Shown here: piece by piece, positions 1 to 9,099 of the stretch
How the letters are laid out: each line of letters begins with the position of its first letter
Position numbering within the stretch: the stretch's first letter is position 1
From: Pseudomonas sp. B20(2017)
GTDB taxonomy: Bacteria > Pseudomonadota > Gammaproteobacteria > Pseudomonadales > Pseudomonadaceae
Direction: 5' to 3'
NCBI RefSeq assembly: GCF_002113125.1
Contig: NZ_NEJP01000008.1
Span: forward strand, 124,001-188,000
Length of the DNA stretch: 64,000 nucleotides
The notes under the pieces: generated by a model
Seen by the model: the letters and a program-made list of their open reading frames with translations, nothing else
Told to the model about the DNA's origin: nothing
The model's database searches: none
Program-made: the position numbers and the translations under genes

Positions 1-490
1 TTGGGGATGTCCGGTCGATGCCACCAACGCCGTAAAACATTATCGAATTGCCGCCGATGGAGGGCTGGACTGGGCGATGTACAACCTCGCCAATCTGCTG
101 GCGACCGGGCGCGGTGTAGTTGTCGATCATCTACAGGCCATGGCGCTGTATCAGCGTGCAGCCGAGTTCGGGCATGCCAAGTCGATGAACCTGCTCGGGC
201 GATATCTGGAAGAAGGGCAGGTTTGTCCGGCGAACCCGGCAGCGGCCCGAGACTGGTATCGACGCTCGGCCGAAGGCGGGGATTTTCGTGGGCAGTTCAG
301 CTACGCGGCGGTGTTGGCGGCTGAGGGGCGCGTTGATGAGGCGTTGGTCTGGCTGGAGAAAGCGCTGGCCGGCGGTAATCTGAATTTCCTGCGCGTGGCG
401 AGCCAGACGTTGACGAGCGCAACCGATCCGAGAATCCAGGCACTGGCGCAGGCATACGCGCACCGTTGCGCCGAGTTACAGAGCGCCTGA
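1..490 (+). CDS. Sel1-repeat protein, 3' part of gene (5' end outside window)
   Basis: The reading frame is open from base 2 to the stop at 488-490, so the gene begins upstream of the window. The visible ~162 residues show Sel1/TPR-like helical repeats: AVKHYRIAADGGLDWAMYNL, then ALYQRAAEFGHAKSMNLLG and ARDWYRRSAEGGDFRGQFSY. The repeat length is about 36 residues and each has the A-x-x-G-x-x-x-A pattern. Such proteins are usually scaffolds for protein-protein contacts. No enzymatic motif is visible and the specific role is unknown. A bidirectional terminator follows directly, so this gene ends its transcription unit and converges on speC. Confidence 0.8.
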   Translation, partial: WGCPVDATNAVKHYRIAADGGLDWAMYNLANLLATGRGVVVDHLQAMALYQRAAEFGHAKSMNLLGRYLEEGQVCPANPAAARDWYRRSAEGGDFRGQFSYAAVLAAEGRVDEALVWLEKALAGGNLNFLRVASQTLTSATDPRIQALAQAYAHRCAELQSA

Positions 491-503
491 ATCGCAGCTA
501 CAA

Positions 504-531
504 AAAAGCCCATGACACGTCATGGGCTTTT
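504..531. terminator. bidirectional intrinsic terminator
   Basis: AAAAGCCCATGAC/GTCATGGGCTTTT forms a strong hairpin flanked by A and T runs. It sits between the convergent Sel1 gene (+) and speC (-) and can terminate both. Confidence 0.85.
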
Positions 532-548
532 GCTTACCGCAGCAATAT

Positions 549-1712
549 TTACACGTAGAACGATTTCAGCGGCGGGAAGCCGTTGAACTCTACCGCGCTG
601 TAACTGGTGGTGTACGCACCGGTCGACAGCCAGTACAGGCGATCACCGATCGCCAGGTTCAGCGGCAGGCCGTACTTGTAGTTTTCGTACATGATGTCGG
701 CGCTGTCGCAGGTCGGGCCGGCGATGACGACTTCTTCCATCTCGCCTTTCTTCTCGGTCCAGATCGGGAACTTGATCGCTTCGTCCATGGTTTCGATCAG
801 ACCGGAGAACTTGCCCACATCGGTGTAGACCCAACGCTCGACGGCTGTACGGGATTTACGCGCAACCAGCACCACTTCGCTGACCAGGATACCGGCGTTG
901 GCAATCAGCGAACGGCCCGGCTCCAGGATGATTTCCGGCAGGTCATCACCGAAGTCTTCCTTCAGGAAGCGGATGATTTCTTCGGCGTAGGTTTCCAGGC
1001 TGTTGGTGCGGGTGATGTAGTTGGCCGGGAAGCCACCGCCCATGTTGATCAGCTTCAGGTGGATGCCGTCTTCTTCCTTCAGGCGTTCGAAGATCACTTT
1101 GACCTTGGCGATCGCCGCGTCCCAGACGCTGATGTCACGCTGTTGCGAACCGACGTGGAACGAGATGCCGTACGGCACCAGACCCAGGTCGCGGGCGAGG
1201 ATCAGCAGGTCCATGGCCATGTCGGTCTGGCAGCCGAATTTGCGCGACAGTGGCCAGTCGGCCGTGGTCGAGCCTTCGGTCAGGATGCGCACATAGACTT
1301 TGGCGCCCGGTGCGGCTTTGGCGATGTTGCGCAGGTCGGCTTCCGAGTCGGTGGCGAACAGGCGCACGCCCTTCTCATAGAAGTAGCGAATGTCCTTGGA
1401 TTTCTTGATGGTGTTGCCGTAGCTGATCTGGTCCGCGCTGACGCCACGGCTCAGTACTTTGTCCAGCTCATAGATCGAGGCGATGTCGAAGCTCGAACCT
1501 TTCTCTTTGAGCAGGTCGATGATCTCGACGGCCGGGTTGGCCTTGACCGCGTAGTAGACCTTGGCGAATTCGAAACCGGCGCGCAGGTCATCGTAGGCCT
1601 GGGCGATCATCGCGGTGTCGATCACCACGAACGGGGTTTCCTGTTTGTCGGCGAACGCCTTCATTTTCTGAAAGGTTTCGCGCGCGAAATAGTCTTCGAC
1701 CTGGATCGACAT
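549..1712 (-). CDS. speC: ornithine decarboxylase (PLP fold type III)
   Basis: Cytosolic PLP enzyme that decarboxylates L-ornithine to putrescine, the entry to polyamine synthesis; some relatives also use lysine. The 387-residue product has the short alanine-racemase-fold (eukaryote-like ODC) architecture. PLP lysine is K57 in VYYAVKANP, followed by FHVGSQ, the glycine loop NMGGGFP and LEPGRS. The substrate-binding cysteine is C335 in AGPTCDSADIMYE, and a C-terminal beta domain closes the site. Length matches the pseudomonad SpeC proteins. Start chosen from AGGAG 9 bases before ATG. The gene is monocistronic, with a ~550-bp upstream gap that carries an attenuator-like hairpin, so transcript elongation control is possible. 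Ornithine rather than lysine specificity is inferred from family and length. Confidence 0.92.
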   Translation of the reverse strand: MSIQVEDYFARETFQKMKAFADKQETPFVVIDTAMIAQAYDDLRAGFEFAKVYYAVKANPAVEIIDLLKEKGSSFDIASIYELDKVLSRGVSADQISYGNTIKKSKDIRYFYEKGVRLFATDSEADLRNIAKAAPGAKVYVRILTEGSTTADWPLSRKFGCQTDMAMDLLILARDLGLVPYGISFHVGSQQRDISVWDAAIAKVKVIFERLKEEDGIHLKLINMGGGFPANYITRTNSLETYAEEIIRFLKEDFGDDLPEIILEPGRSLIANAGILVSEVVLVARKSRTAVERWVYTDVGKFSGLIETMDEAIKFPIWTEKKGEMEEVVIAGPTCDSADIMYENYKYGLPLNLAIGDRLYWLSTGAYTTSYSAVEFNGFPPLKSFYV

Positions 1713-2261
1713 ACTTGGGAGCTCCTATGGGCAAACTCGTGAAATCAATGGGTGCAAATGAACGCCCTCCGTATCCCCACTTTGGTTCGCCTACTTCCCA
1801 AGGCATGTCGCCGAAAGCAAAAAGGCCATGGGTCGCTGCCCTTGGCCTTGCTGTCTCGTCGTCAGTACTTGAGCCGGATGGATCGTTTCCAGCATGGACG
1901 TTCGGCGCGAACTTTAGGGCGTGAGGGGCCTGAGATCAACTAAAAATGTCGCGTTTTTGCACGCTTCTGACGTGCGTCGCGGATATCACTCTTTGTAGCC
2001 GACCGATATGACGGTCAGATGTTCCGCCATAATTTTCAGGTGTTAAAAATACCTGCACGTTCGCAGCTGATGCGCGCCAAGTCATGGATAAGTACGATCA
2101 CTTCAACATCGGCGACGTTGGCGGCGAGAAGGGGGGATGAGGGGGGAATTGCCGGTTAAGGCTGACGTTCGCGGATGGGATCAGCCTTCTTGCCTGTTGA
2201 TATTTCTTGCCGGCTCATCATTGGCACAAAAATCACGGCTTTCAGGTTCCGGCGGTCGAAA
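1713..2261. other. long intergenic leader region upstream of speC
   Basis: No convincing protein gene. It holds the speC leader on the minus strand. A 14-codon minus-strand ORF lies at 2030-1986 (begins MAEHLTV, no clear Shine-Dalgarno), an inverted repeat GACCG-N6-CGGTC lies inside it, and a terminator-like hairpin lies at 1819-1849. The rest (2050-2250) shows nothing recognisable. Confidence 0.5.
1819..1849 (-). terminator. attenuator-like intrinsic terminator in the speC leader
   Basis: On the minus strand AAGGCCAaGGG-loop-CCCaTGGCCTT is followed directly by a T run, about 105 bases before the speC start. The upstream opuC operon already has its own terminator at 2262-2286, so this hairpin most likely acts on transcripts that begin in the speC leader. 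Confidence 0.6.
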
Positions 2262-2286
2262 AAAAGGGCTGTCGAACAGCCCTTTT
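2262..2286 (-). terminator. intrinsic terminator of the opuC operon
   Basis: AAAAGGGCTGTTCGACAGCCCTTTT on the minus strand followed by a T-rich run, 8 bases past the opuCA stop. Confidence 0.85.
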
Positions 2287-2294
2287 GCTTTTGA

Positions 2295-3449
2295 TCAGGC
2301 CACCGCCTCGGCCGGCGACACGATATTGGTCTTCATCCCCCGCGATCGACCCGAGCTGAGGTACGCCGCAATCGACTCTTGCGTAACCTCGCCAAGGAAC
2401 ACTCGCTCGGCATCCATCACCGGCAACCATGCGCGATTGAACTCGTACATCCGCGACAACAGGATGCGCAAATGCTCGTCGTATGCAGCCGTGGCGTTGA
2501 ACTCGCGGAGGAATTGCGCACAGGTGCCGGTCTGACGGTGCAGGTCGCGCCGTCGCACGTAACCCAATGCCTTGTTCTCGGCACAGGTGACCACCACATA
2601 ACGACGGTCATGTTCATCCATCAGCTCCAGCGCATCCGCCACCGGGGTTTCCGGGCTCACCGACGGCGCGTTGTCCGCCGCGTCTTCGGCTTTCACCAGC
2701 AGCAGACGCTTGAGGGTGCTGTCCTGGCCGACGAAGTTGCTGACAAAGTCGTCCGCCGGATGGGCGAGCAAGGTATCCGGATGGTCGATTTGCAACAGTT
2801 TGCCGGCGCGGAAGATCGCGATCTTGTCCCCGAGCTTGATCGCTTCGTCGATGTCGTGGCTGACCATGATCACGGTCTTGTTCAGCGCGCGCTGCATCTC
2901 GAAAAATTCGTTCTGGATCATCTCGCGGTTGATCGGGTCGACCGCACCGAACGGTTCGTCCATCAGCAACAACGGTGCATCCGCCGCCAGCGCGCGGATC
3001 ACGCCGATCCGTTGCTGCTGGCCGCCGGACAGTTCGCGCGGGTAACGATGCAGATACTGCTTGGGCTCAAGCTTGATCATGCTCATCAGTTCGCGGGCGC
3101 GGTCGTGGCATTTCTGTTTGTCCCAGCCGAGCAATTTCGGCACCACGACGATGTTCTCTTCGATGGTCATGTTCGGGAACAGACCGATCTGCTGGATCAC
3201 GTAGCCGATGTTGCGGCGCAGGGTCACTTCGTCGAGGTCGGTGGTGTCTTCGCCGTTGATCAGGATCTTGCCCGAGGTCGGCTTGATCAGGCGGTTGATC
3301 ATTTTCAGCGTGGTGCTTTTGCCGCAACCCGATGGCCCGAGGAACACACAGATTTCGCCTTCATTGACGGTCAGGCTTACCGAGTCCACGGCTTTCACAT
3401 CTTTGCCGTTACTTTGGAAGGTCTTGCTGAGGTTTTGAAGTTCGATCAT
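2295..3449 (-). CDS. opuCA: osmoprotectant (betaine/choline/carnitine-type) ABC transporter ATPase
   Basis: ATP-hydrolysing subunit on the cytoplasmic face of the inner membrane. 384 residues: Walker A GPSGCGKST (38-46), signature LSGGQQQR, Walker B LLLMDEPFGAVD, H-loop VSHDIDEA, then a C-terminal pair of CBS domains (from about residue 260). CBS domains typify OpuA/OpuC ATPases, where they sense ionic strength. An upstream in-frame ATG exists at 3488, but the start used here is MIELQNL at 3449, because the ATG overlaps the TGA of the preceding permease (ATGA) and the homologous N-terminus begins there. Last gene of a four-gene operon (permease, binding protein, permease, ATPase). Exact substrate is not readable from sequence. 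Confidence 0.88.
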   Translation of the reverse strand: MIELQNLSKTFQSNGKDVKAVDSVSLTVNEGEICVFLGPSGCGKSTTLKMINRLIKPTSGKILINGEDTTDLDEVTLRRNIGYVIQQIGLFPNMTIEENIVVVPKLLGWDKQKCHDRARELMSMIKLEPKQYLHRYPRELSGGQQQRIGVIRALAADAPLLLMDEPFGAVDPINREMIQNEFFEMQRALNKTVIMVSHDIDEAIKLGDKIAIFRAGKLLQIDHPDTLLAHPADDFVSNFVGQDSTLKRLLLVKAEDAADNAPSVSPETPVADALELMDEHDRRYVVVTCAENKALGYVRRRDLHRQTGTCAQFLREFNATAAYDEHLRILLSRMYEFNRAWLPVMDAERVFLGEVTQESIAAYLSSGRSRGMKTNIVSPAEAVA

Positions 3450-4099
3450 TTGAGGAGTCCTTTTGGAGTCAGCGAACGTTGCAGCCACTGCAAAATGAGG
3501 TCGGCGAAGATCGCCAGAAGACTGACCAGCAGCGCGCCGACGATGAGCATCGACATGTCGCTGCGGCTGATGGAGGCGAGGATCAGTACGCCGAGGCCGC
3601 CGGCGCCGATGGTCGCGGCGATGGTCATCACGCCGATGTTCATCACCACGGCGGTACGCACACCGGCGAGGATTACCGGCACGGCAATCGGCAACTCGAC
3701 CATGCGCAGGCGCTGGCCGAAGGTCATGCCGATGCCGCGTGCGGCTTCGCGGATGCCCGGTTCGACGCCGGTCAGGGCGAGGTAGGTGTTGCGCATGATC
3801 GGCAGCAGTGAATAAAGGAACACGGCGGTGATCGCTGGCATCGGGCCGAGGCCCTGGCCGAATTTCGAGTAGAACGGCAGCAGCAGGCCGAACAGGGCAA
3901 TCGACGGCACGGTCAGCAGCACCGTGGCACTGGCTTGTAGCGGGCCAGCGAGACTCGGGAAGCGCGTCATCAAAATGCCCAGCGGCACGCCGATGAGAAT
4001 CGCCAGGCTGACGGCGATGCCGACCAGGGTGATGTGCTGCCAGGTCAGGTGCATCACCTGCTGCCAGTCGAGGTGGGAAAAGGCGTTCAAAAATTCCAT
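3446..4099 (-). CDS. opuCB: osmoprotectant ABC transporter permease (OpuCB-like)
   Basis: 217-residue inner-membrane permease with five to six hydrophobic helices and the conserved cytoplasmic EAA loop seen as EAARGIGMTFGQRLRMVELP, which docks to the ATPase. The pattern GVPLGILMTRFPSLAGPL near the N-terminus is typical of OpuCB/YehY permeases. It lies between the binding protein (13-base gap) and the ATPase (4-base overlap), consistent with translational coupling. It probably forms a heterodimer with the other permease of this operon. Confidence 0.87.
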   Translation of the reverse strand: MEFLNAFSHLDWQQVMHLTWQHITLVGIAVSLAILIGVPLGILMTRFPSLAGPLQASATVLLTVPSIALFGLLLPFYSKFGQGLGPMPAITAVFLYSLLPIMRNTYLALTGVEPGIREAARGIGMTFGQRLRMVELPIAVPVILAGVRTAVVMNIGVMTIAATIGAGGLGVLILASISRSDMSMLIVGALLVSLLAIFADLILQWLQRSLTPKGLLK

Positions 4100-4112
4100 G
4101 ACTTTTCCTCCT

Positions 4113-5006
4113 TTAGTTCAGTGGATGCTGGCGCAGGAAATCGGCAGCGACTTTCGACGGGCTCTCGTGATCGACATCGACCCGCGCGTTGAGCTGGCGC
4201 ATGGTTTCGTCGTCGAACAGCTCGGCCAGCGGCTTGAGTTGCTCCGCCAGTTGCGGGTGGGCGTCGAGGTAGGCCTGACGCACGACTGGCGCGGCGGTGT
4301 AGTCCGGGAAGTAATGCTTGTCGTCTTCCAGTAGCTTCAGCCCGAACGCGTTGAGACGACCGTCGGTGGTGTAGACCAGACCGGCAAACACCTGACCGTT
4401 GCGCAGTGCGGTGTAGACCAGCCCTGCATCCATCTGTCGGATGTTCTTGCGAGTCAGGTTCATGTCGTAGAGCTTGACCATGCCGTCCAGACCGTCGGAG
4501 CGGTTAGCGAACTCGGTGTCCAGCGCGACCAGGTGATTGGTCTTGGCTTCAGCCTTCAGCACGTCGTTCAACTGGCTGATATTGCTGATCTGCGGATATT
4601 CCTCGGCCACCTTTTTCGGCAGGGCGAGGGCGTAGGTGTTACTGAATTTCGACGGCGTGAGCCAGACCAGGCCTTTTTTCGCGTCGAGTTCTTTCACTCG
4701 GGCGTAGGACTGTTCGCTGTCGAGTTTTTCGGTGACATGGTTGTAGGCCACCAGCGACACGCCGGTGTATTCCCAGAGCATGTCCAGCTGCCCGCTTTTG
4801 TGGGCGCTGCGGGCCAGGTTGCTGCCCAGACCACCGGTGATCTGTGCGTCGTAGCCTTTGCTGCGCAGGTATTGGGCGGTGATTTCCGCGAGCAGGGTCT
4901 GCTCGGTGAATACCCGGGCGCCAAGGCGAATCACCGGTTTTTCGGCGGCTTGCGCCAATCCTGCGAACAGCAGAACGCAGCCTAAGATCAAGCTAAGTCG
5001 TTTCAT
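4113..5006 (-). CDS. opuCC: osmoprotectant-binding periplasmic protein (OpuCC-like)
   Basis: Substrate-binding protein of the OpuAC/YehZ family. Residues 1-20 form a Sec signal peptide ending in LAQA-AEKP. The mature part opens with IRLGARVFTEQTLLAEI and has GGLGSNLARSAHKSGQLDMLWEYTG, the characteristic block of glycine betaine/choline/carnitine binders. Two in-frame ATGs lie two codons apart. The second (5006) is preferred because AAGGA lies 6 bases ahead of it and directly abuts the first. Predicted 297 residues. Upstream and downstream genes are the two permeases. Confidence 0.88.
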   Translation of the reverse strand: MKRLSLILGCVLLFAGLAQAAEKPVIRLGARVFTEQTLLAEITAQYLRSKGYDAQITGGLGSNLARSAHKSGQLDMLWEYTGVSLVAYNHVTEKLDSEQSYARVKELDAKKGLVWLTPSKFSNTYALALPKKVAEEYPQISNISQLNDVLKAEAKTNHLVALDTEFANRSDGLDGMVKLYDMNLTRKNIRQMDAGLVYTALRNGQVFAGLVYTTDGRLNAFGLKLLEDDKHYFPDYTAAPVVRQAYLDAHPQLAEQLKPLAELFDDETMRQLNARVDVDHESPSKVAADFLRQHPLN

Positions 5007-5027
5007 GTTCATTCCTTCGCAAAAGCC

Positions 5028-5744
5028 TTAAGACGGGCGCAAACCGCGTTCCAGCCAGAGACGGCTGGCGAGGGTGACCACGCCATCGAGCAGCAGGGCC
5101 AGCAGCGCGGTGCACGCGGCGCCGAGCAACAGTTGCGGCTGATTGTTCAGGGCAATGCCGGGGAAGATCAGGCTGCCGAGGCTGTTGGCGCCGATCAGGA
5201 AAGCCAGCGGCGCCGTACCGACGTTGATCGCCAGCGCTACCCGCACACCGCCGACGATGATCGGCACGGCGTTGGGCAACTCGACTTGCCACAGCACCTG
5301 GCGCGGCGTCATGCCGATGCCGACGGCGGCTTCTTTCAGCGAACCCTGGACGTTTTTCAGGCCTTCATAGGTGTTGCGCACAATCGGCAAAAGCGAGGCG
5401 AGGAACAAAGCGAAGATCGCCGGGCCGCTGCCGATGCCGAGAATCCCCAGGGCAATCGCCAGCACGGCCAGCGGTGGCACGGTGTTGCCGATGTTGAAGA
5501 TCTGCATGAAGCGTTCGGCGCGGCCGACCATGGTCGGGCGGCTCAGGAAGATACCGGCGGGAATGCCCACGACCAGGGCGGCCAGCATTGAAGCGAGGAC
5601 GAGAATCAGATGAGCTTGCAGGTAAAACAACAAATCGTCGCGGTAGTGTTTGATCGTGTTGATGCCGATCCAGTGGACCAGCAGGGCCAGGAGCGCGATC
5701 ACCACCGCACCTCCCATCAGCCCTTTGCCATAGCGGATAGCCAC
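5028..5744 (-). CDS. opuCD: osmoprotectant ABC transporter permease (OpuCD-like), first gene of operon
   Basis: 238-residue inner-membrane permease beginning at a GTG codon with AGGAG upstream. Contains a hydrophobic helix at residues 12-33, the block VVGIPAGIFLSRPTMVGRAE, and the EAA loop KEAAVGIGMTPRQVLWQVEL. It is longer at the N-terminus than its partner permease, as is usual for the OpuCD/YehW type. It is the promoter-proximal gene of the minus-strand operon. The four-gene order matches what I recall of the P. aeruginosa opuC cluster. Confidence 0.87.
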   Translation of the reverse strand: MAIRYGKGLMGGAVVIALLALLVHWIGINTIKHYRDDLLFYLQAHLILVLASMLAALVVGIPAGIFLSRPTMVGRAERFMQIFNIGNTVPPLAVLAIALGILGIGSGPAIFALFLASLLPIVRNTYEGLKNVQGSLKEAAVGIGMTPRQVLWQVELPNAVPIIVGGVRVALAINVGTAPLAFLIGANSLGSLIFPGIALNNQPQLLLGAACTALLALLLDGVVTLASRLWLERGLRPS

Positions 5745-6073
5745 AGGCGGACTCCTTTTTTATAGTCGGCGAACGCAGTTCCGCGTGGCAGGCCATGCCT
5801 GGCTGCCGGAGTCAGCGTTCGCGAGAAGCAGCTTTTTTTCAGCCCGGCAAAAGCGGTCTGAAAGCGAGCCATGAGCGCAGCCTCGTCAGGCTAACTTGCT
5901 GATTTTTCAGCCCCTGACGAAAATTCGTAACAGGGGATGGACGTCTCCGTGCTTTAAAAGGTTCCCATCTGAGGCAGCATTTGGCCACCCTTAATGTGCT
6001 CAACGGTTCGGTTATTGAACCGAGTTGGGCTATAATCGCCGCCCTTTTTTGAATCACCGCCAGGCGATTTCCC
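5745..6073. promoter_or_regulatory. divergent control region opuC / prfC
   Basis: 329 bases without a gene. It contains the prfC -10 box TATAAT at 6031-6036 and, just upstream, an inverted repeat CGGTTC-N7-GAACCG at 6004-6022 covering the expected -35 region. Near 5769-5825 imperfect arms CGAACGC...GCGTTCG could fold in the opuC leader. No other structure seen. Confidence 0.55.
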
Positions 6074-7657
6074 ATGACCAGACAGGCCGCCGAAGTCGCG
6101 AAACGCCGCACTTTCGCCATTATTTCCCACCCCGATGCCGGTAAAACCACCATCACCGAAAAGCTCTTGCTGATGGGCAAGGCGATTGCTGTGGCCGGTA
6201 CGGTGAAATCCCGTAAATCCGACCGCCACGCGACATCCGACTGGATGGAGATGGAAAAGCAGCGGGGCATCTCGATCACCACGTCGGTCATGCAGTTCCC
6301 GTATCGCGAACACATGATCAACCTGCTCGACACCCCGGGCCACGAAGACTTCTCCGAAGATACCTACCGCACCCTGACCGCAGTGGACTCGGCTCTGATG
6401 GTCCTCGACGGCGGTAAAGGTGTAGAGCCACGTACCATTGCGCTGATGGACGTCTGCCGTCTGCGTGACACGCCGATCGTCAGCTTCATCAACAAACTCG
6501 ACCGTGACATCCGCGACCCGATCGAACTGCTCGACGAGATCGAAGCCGTCCTGAAGATCAAGGCTGCGCCGATCACTTGGCCGATCGGTTGCTACCGCGA
6601 CTTCAAGGGTGTGTACCACCTGGCTGACGACTACATCATTGTCTACACCCCCGGCCACGGTCACGAACGCACCGAAACCAGGATCATCGAGAAGCTCGAT
6701 TCCGATGAAGCCCGCGCGCATCTGGGAGACGAGTACGATCGTTTCCTCGAGCAACTGGAGCTGGTGCAGGGCGCCTGCCACGAGTTCAACCAGCAGGAGT
6801 TCCTCGACGGTCAGCTGACCCCGGTGTTCTTCGGTACGGCACTGGGCAACTTCGGTGTCGATCACGTACTCGACGCCGTGGTCGACTGGGCCCCGCGTCC
6901 GCTGCCACGTGTGGCCAACGAGCGTACCGTGGAGCCGGTGGAGGAGAAGTTCTCGGGCTTCATCTTCAAGATCCAGGCGAACATGGACCCGAAACACCGC
7001 GACCGCATCGCTTTCATGCGTATCTGCTCCGGCAAGTACGAGAAAGGCATGAAGATGCGTCACGTGCGTACCGGCAAGGACGTGCGCATCGGCGACGCCC
7101 TGACGTTCTTCTCTTCCGAGCGTGAACAGCTGGAAGAGGCGTACGCCGGCGACATCATCGGTCTGCACAACCACGGCACGATCCAGATCGGCGACACCTT
7201 CAGCGAAGGCGAAACTTTGGGCTTCACCGGTATCCCGCACTTCGCCCCGGAACTGTTCCGCCGCGTACGTCTGCGCGATCCGCTGAAATCCAAGCAACTG
7301 CGCCAGGGCCTGCAACAGCTGGCCGAAGAAGGCGCGACCCAGGTGTTCTTCCCGGAGCGCACCAACGACATCATCCTCGGCGCCGTCGGTGTGCTGCAGT
7401 TCGATGTGGTCGCCAGCCGCCTGAAAGAGGAATACAAGGTCGAGTGCTCCTACGAGCCGATCACCGTGTACTCCGCGCGCTGGATCGAATGCAGCGACAA
7501 GAAGAAGTTGGAGGAATTCTCCAACAAGGCCGTGGAAAACCTGGCACTGGACGGCGGCGGTCACCTGACCTACCTCGCGCCGACCCGCGTCAACCTGGCC
7601 CTGATGGAAGAGCGCTGGCCGGACGTGAAATTCCGTGCGACCCGTGAGCATCACTAA
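6074..7657 (+). CDS. prfC: peptide chain release factor 3 (RF3)
   Basis: Cytosolic translational GTPase that removes RF1/RF2 from the ribosome after peptide release. 527 residues, the usual RF3 length. GTP-binding motifs: SHPDAGKTT (18-26), effector region with [27 protein letters not shown], and NKLDRD. The acidic triplet typical of RF3 follows in [14 protein letters not shown]. The C-terminal block [17 protein letters not shown] is diagnostic of RF3 rather than EF-G. Monocistronic, with its own TATAAT promoter element and a terminator downstream. Confidence 0.97.
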   Translation: MTRQAAEVAKRRTFAIISHPDAGKTTITEKLLLMGKAIAVAGTVKSRKSDRHATSDWMEMEKQRGISITTSVMQFPYREHMINLLDTPGHEDFSEDTYRTLTAVDSALMVLDGGKGVEPRTIALMDVCRLRDTPIVSFINKLDRDIRDPIELLDEIEAVLKIKAAPITWPIGCYRDFKGVYHLADDYIIVYTPGHGHERTETRIIEKLDSDEARAHLGDEYDRFLEQLELVQGACHEFNQQEFLDGQLTPVFFGTALGNFGVDHVLDAVVDWAPRPLPRVANERTVEPVEEKFSGFIFKIQANMDPKHRDRIAFMRICSGKYEKGMKMRHVRTGKDVRIGDALTFFSSEREQLEEAYAGDIIGLHNHGTIQIGDTFSEGETLGFTGIPHFAPELFRRVRLRDPLKSKQLRQGLQQLAEEGATQVFFPERTNDIILGAVGVLQFDVVASRLKEEYKVECSYEPITVYSARWIECSDKKKLEEFSNKAVENLALDGGGHLTYLAPTRVNLALMEERWPDVKFRATREHH

Positions 7658-7730
7658 GCGCTGATCTACCGTGCTCAATCCCTGCAGCGCAAGCTGCGGG
7701 GGCTGTTGAAACTTATTATTCAGACCGAAT

Positions 7731-7762
7731 AGCCCTGCAGGTTTACGCCTTCAGGGCTTTTT
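7731..7762 (+). terminator. intrinsic terminator of prfC
   Basis: AGCCCTG-N14-CAGGGCT followed by a run of T. A GC hairpin (CTGCAGC-GCAA-GCTGCGG) lies just upstream near 7682. Confidence 0.8.
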
Positions 7763-7772
7763 TGTTTTTGTT

Positions 7773-9098
7773 TTACAGGTCGTCCGCAAGATACAACCGG
7801 TGGCTGTGTTCAATTTCTTCGATCAATTTTTCATTTTCAATGCCAGCGATACCTGCGAATTCGCGCCATCGACGAACCGAATCGGCAACTTCCTTAATGA
7901 TTTTGCGCCCGTTCAACCTGGGGATCTGTTTAGCCAGTGCGAGCAGGTCTTCGACCGTAAAGCCATCCCTTTTCCCATTGATAGTCATCTGGTGAGTGGA
8001 TACCCATGGCGAGTCGACGCGATAAGCCCAGCACATGTCATATGCCGGAGTCAGGCGCCAAACCCCGTCCCTCCAAACCTGGAAAGCAATATTTCGAGTA
8101 TGGTCGTCCTGATTTCGCGCAATCACATTGAACACGGCGCGTCGAAACAGCTCTATGTGATCCTCTCTGGGAAGACTCAGATCCCTCGCTACGAGCAGCG
8201 CTTGTTCGTAGGAGTACGCGCCTGGTTTGGTGTAGTCGGCAATGTCCATGGCACACAATGTTTGCACGTGAATCTTGTCACCATCGTCCATCCGGTCGAA
8301 ACGGCGAGTCATGAAGTGAGCACGAGGACCATCAATGTGCAGACGGCACTCGGTCATGGTAATCCCCGAGGCGGCAGTCATCAGATGGTAGGCGTATTCC
8401 ACCCGGCCAAAGCCGGCAGGGTCACCCAGTGAGTTTGCCCCTTTGGGCACGTCGAACTTGAACAGCCAATAGCTGTACCCCTCCGGTGCCGTGATTTGTC
8501 CCGAGCAAAGTTCACCGGTCTTTTCATTGATGGCAATGATTGCCTTCGGTCGTTGGCCGCCAGCCGATGAACCCACCTGAAACATATGCTTGAGCGCTTG
8601 CTCATCCTGCTTGTCTTCATGACCCAGTTGCAGCCCGGCAAACTGCTGTTGACGCTGCTCGAGGATCTGTCCGGCAAGCTCCACCAAAGAGTCGAGCTCC
8701 AGCTTTTCGATCCTTGTCCTGGCTCTGTCCACGGCAGGGCGGAACTCCAGTGCCCCCATGCCTCGGGAGCCGATGTAAAGCAATCGTTCAACGGGAGTGA
8801 AGCTTTTGGGGTCGCGTCCTTCCTTGGCCAGCCAGGCGTCGATCACTGCGTTACCGAAGTCATCGGGAAGCGAATCTGAAAGACATGGCGGGAGAGATTT
8901 GAAAGCCTGAACGTTCAGCGATGGGAAGGCGTACACCTCGCCTGCCACTGCTCGCATGGTCAGTGGTGCAATCTCCAGTCCGATTTCGGTAAACGCTGGA
9001 TCGAATTCAAATGTTGCTGTTGCGGGGGACTGGCTTTCATCCCAAAGCACAGCGCCAACCTTGATATCCCACATCCACACTTCTGCGGTTATCGCCAC
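7773..9098 (-). CDS. hipA: HipA-family serine/threonine kinase toxin
   Basis: Toxin of a HipBA type II toxin-antitoxin pair; family members phosphorylate aminoacyl-tRNA synthetases and induce dormancy. 441 residues, normal HipA length. An N-terminal HipA_1-like domain (1-100) precedes the kinase-like domain. Its P-loop region VGSSAGGQRPK (175-185) carries the serine(s) expected for autophosphorylation, the catalytic loop is ARNQDDHTRN (327-336) with the catalytic Asp, and the metal-binding AYDM is at 352-355. Start is GTG, one base after the hipB stop, so translation is probably coupled. The gene appears intact. The identity of its kinase target is not readable here. Confidence 0.9.
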   Translation of the reverse strand: MAITAEVWMWDIKVGAVLWDESQSPATATFEFDPAFTEIGLEIAPLTMRAVAGEVYAFPSLNVQAFKSLPPCLSDSLPDDFGNAVIDAWLAKEGRDPKSFTPVERLLYIGSRGMGALEFRPAVDRARTRIEKLELDSLVELAGQILEQRQQQFAGLQLGHEDKQDEQALKHMFQVGSSAGGQRPKAIIAINEKTGELCSGQITAPEGYSYWLFKFDVPKGANSLGDPAGFGRVEYAYHLMTAASGITMTECRLHIDGPRAHFMTRRFDRMDDGDKIHVQTLCAMDIADYTKPGAYSYEQALLVARDLSLPREDHIELFRRAVFNVIARNQDDHTRNIAFQVWRDGVWRLTPAYDMCWAYRVDSPWVSTHQMTINGKRDGFTVEDLLALAKQIPRLNGRKIIKEVADSVRRWREFAGIAGIENEKLIEEIEHSHRLYLADDL

Positions 9099-9099
9099 G

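Noticed and set aside
522..1742. Long plus-strand ORF opposite speC (406 codons)
   Set aside because: Antisense shadow of a GC-rich gene. The product has no recognisable motif and speC on the other strand is certain.
1588..1806. 72-codon ORF overlapping the speC start as a leader peptide
   Set aside because: It begins downstream of the attenuator hairpin, has no clear ribosome site and overlaps speC out of frame; not supported enough to list.
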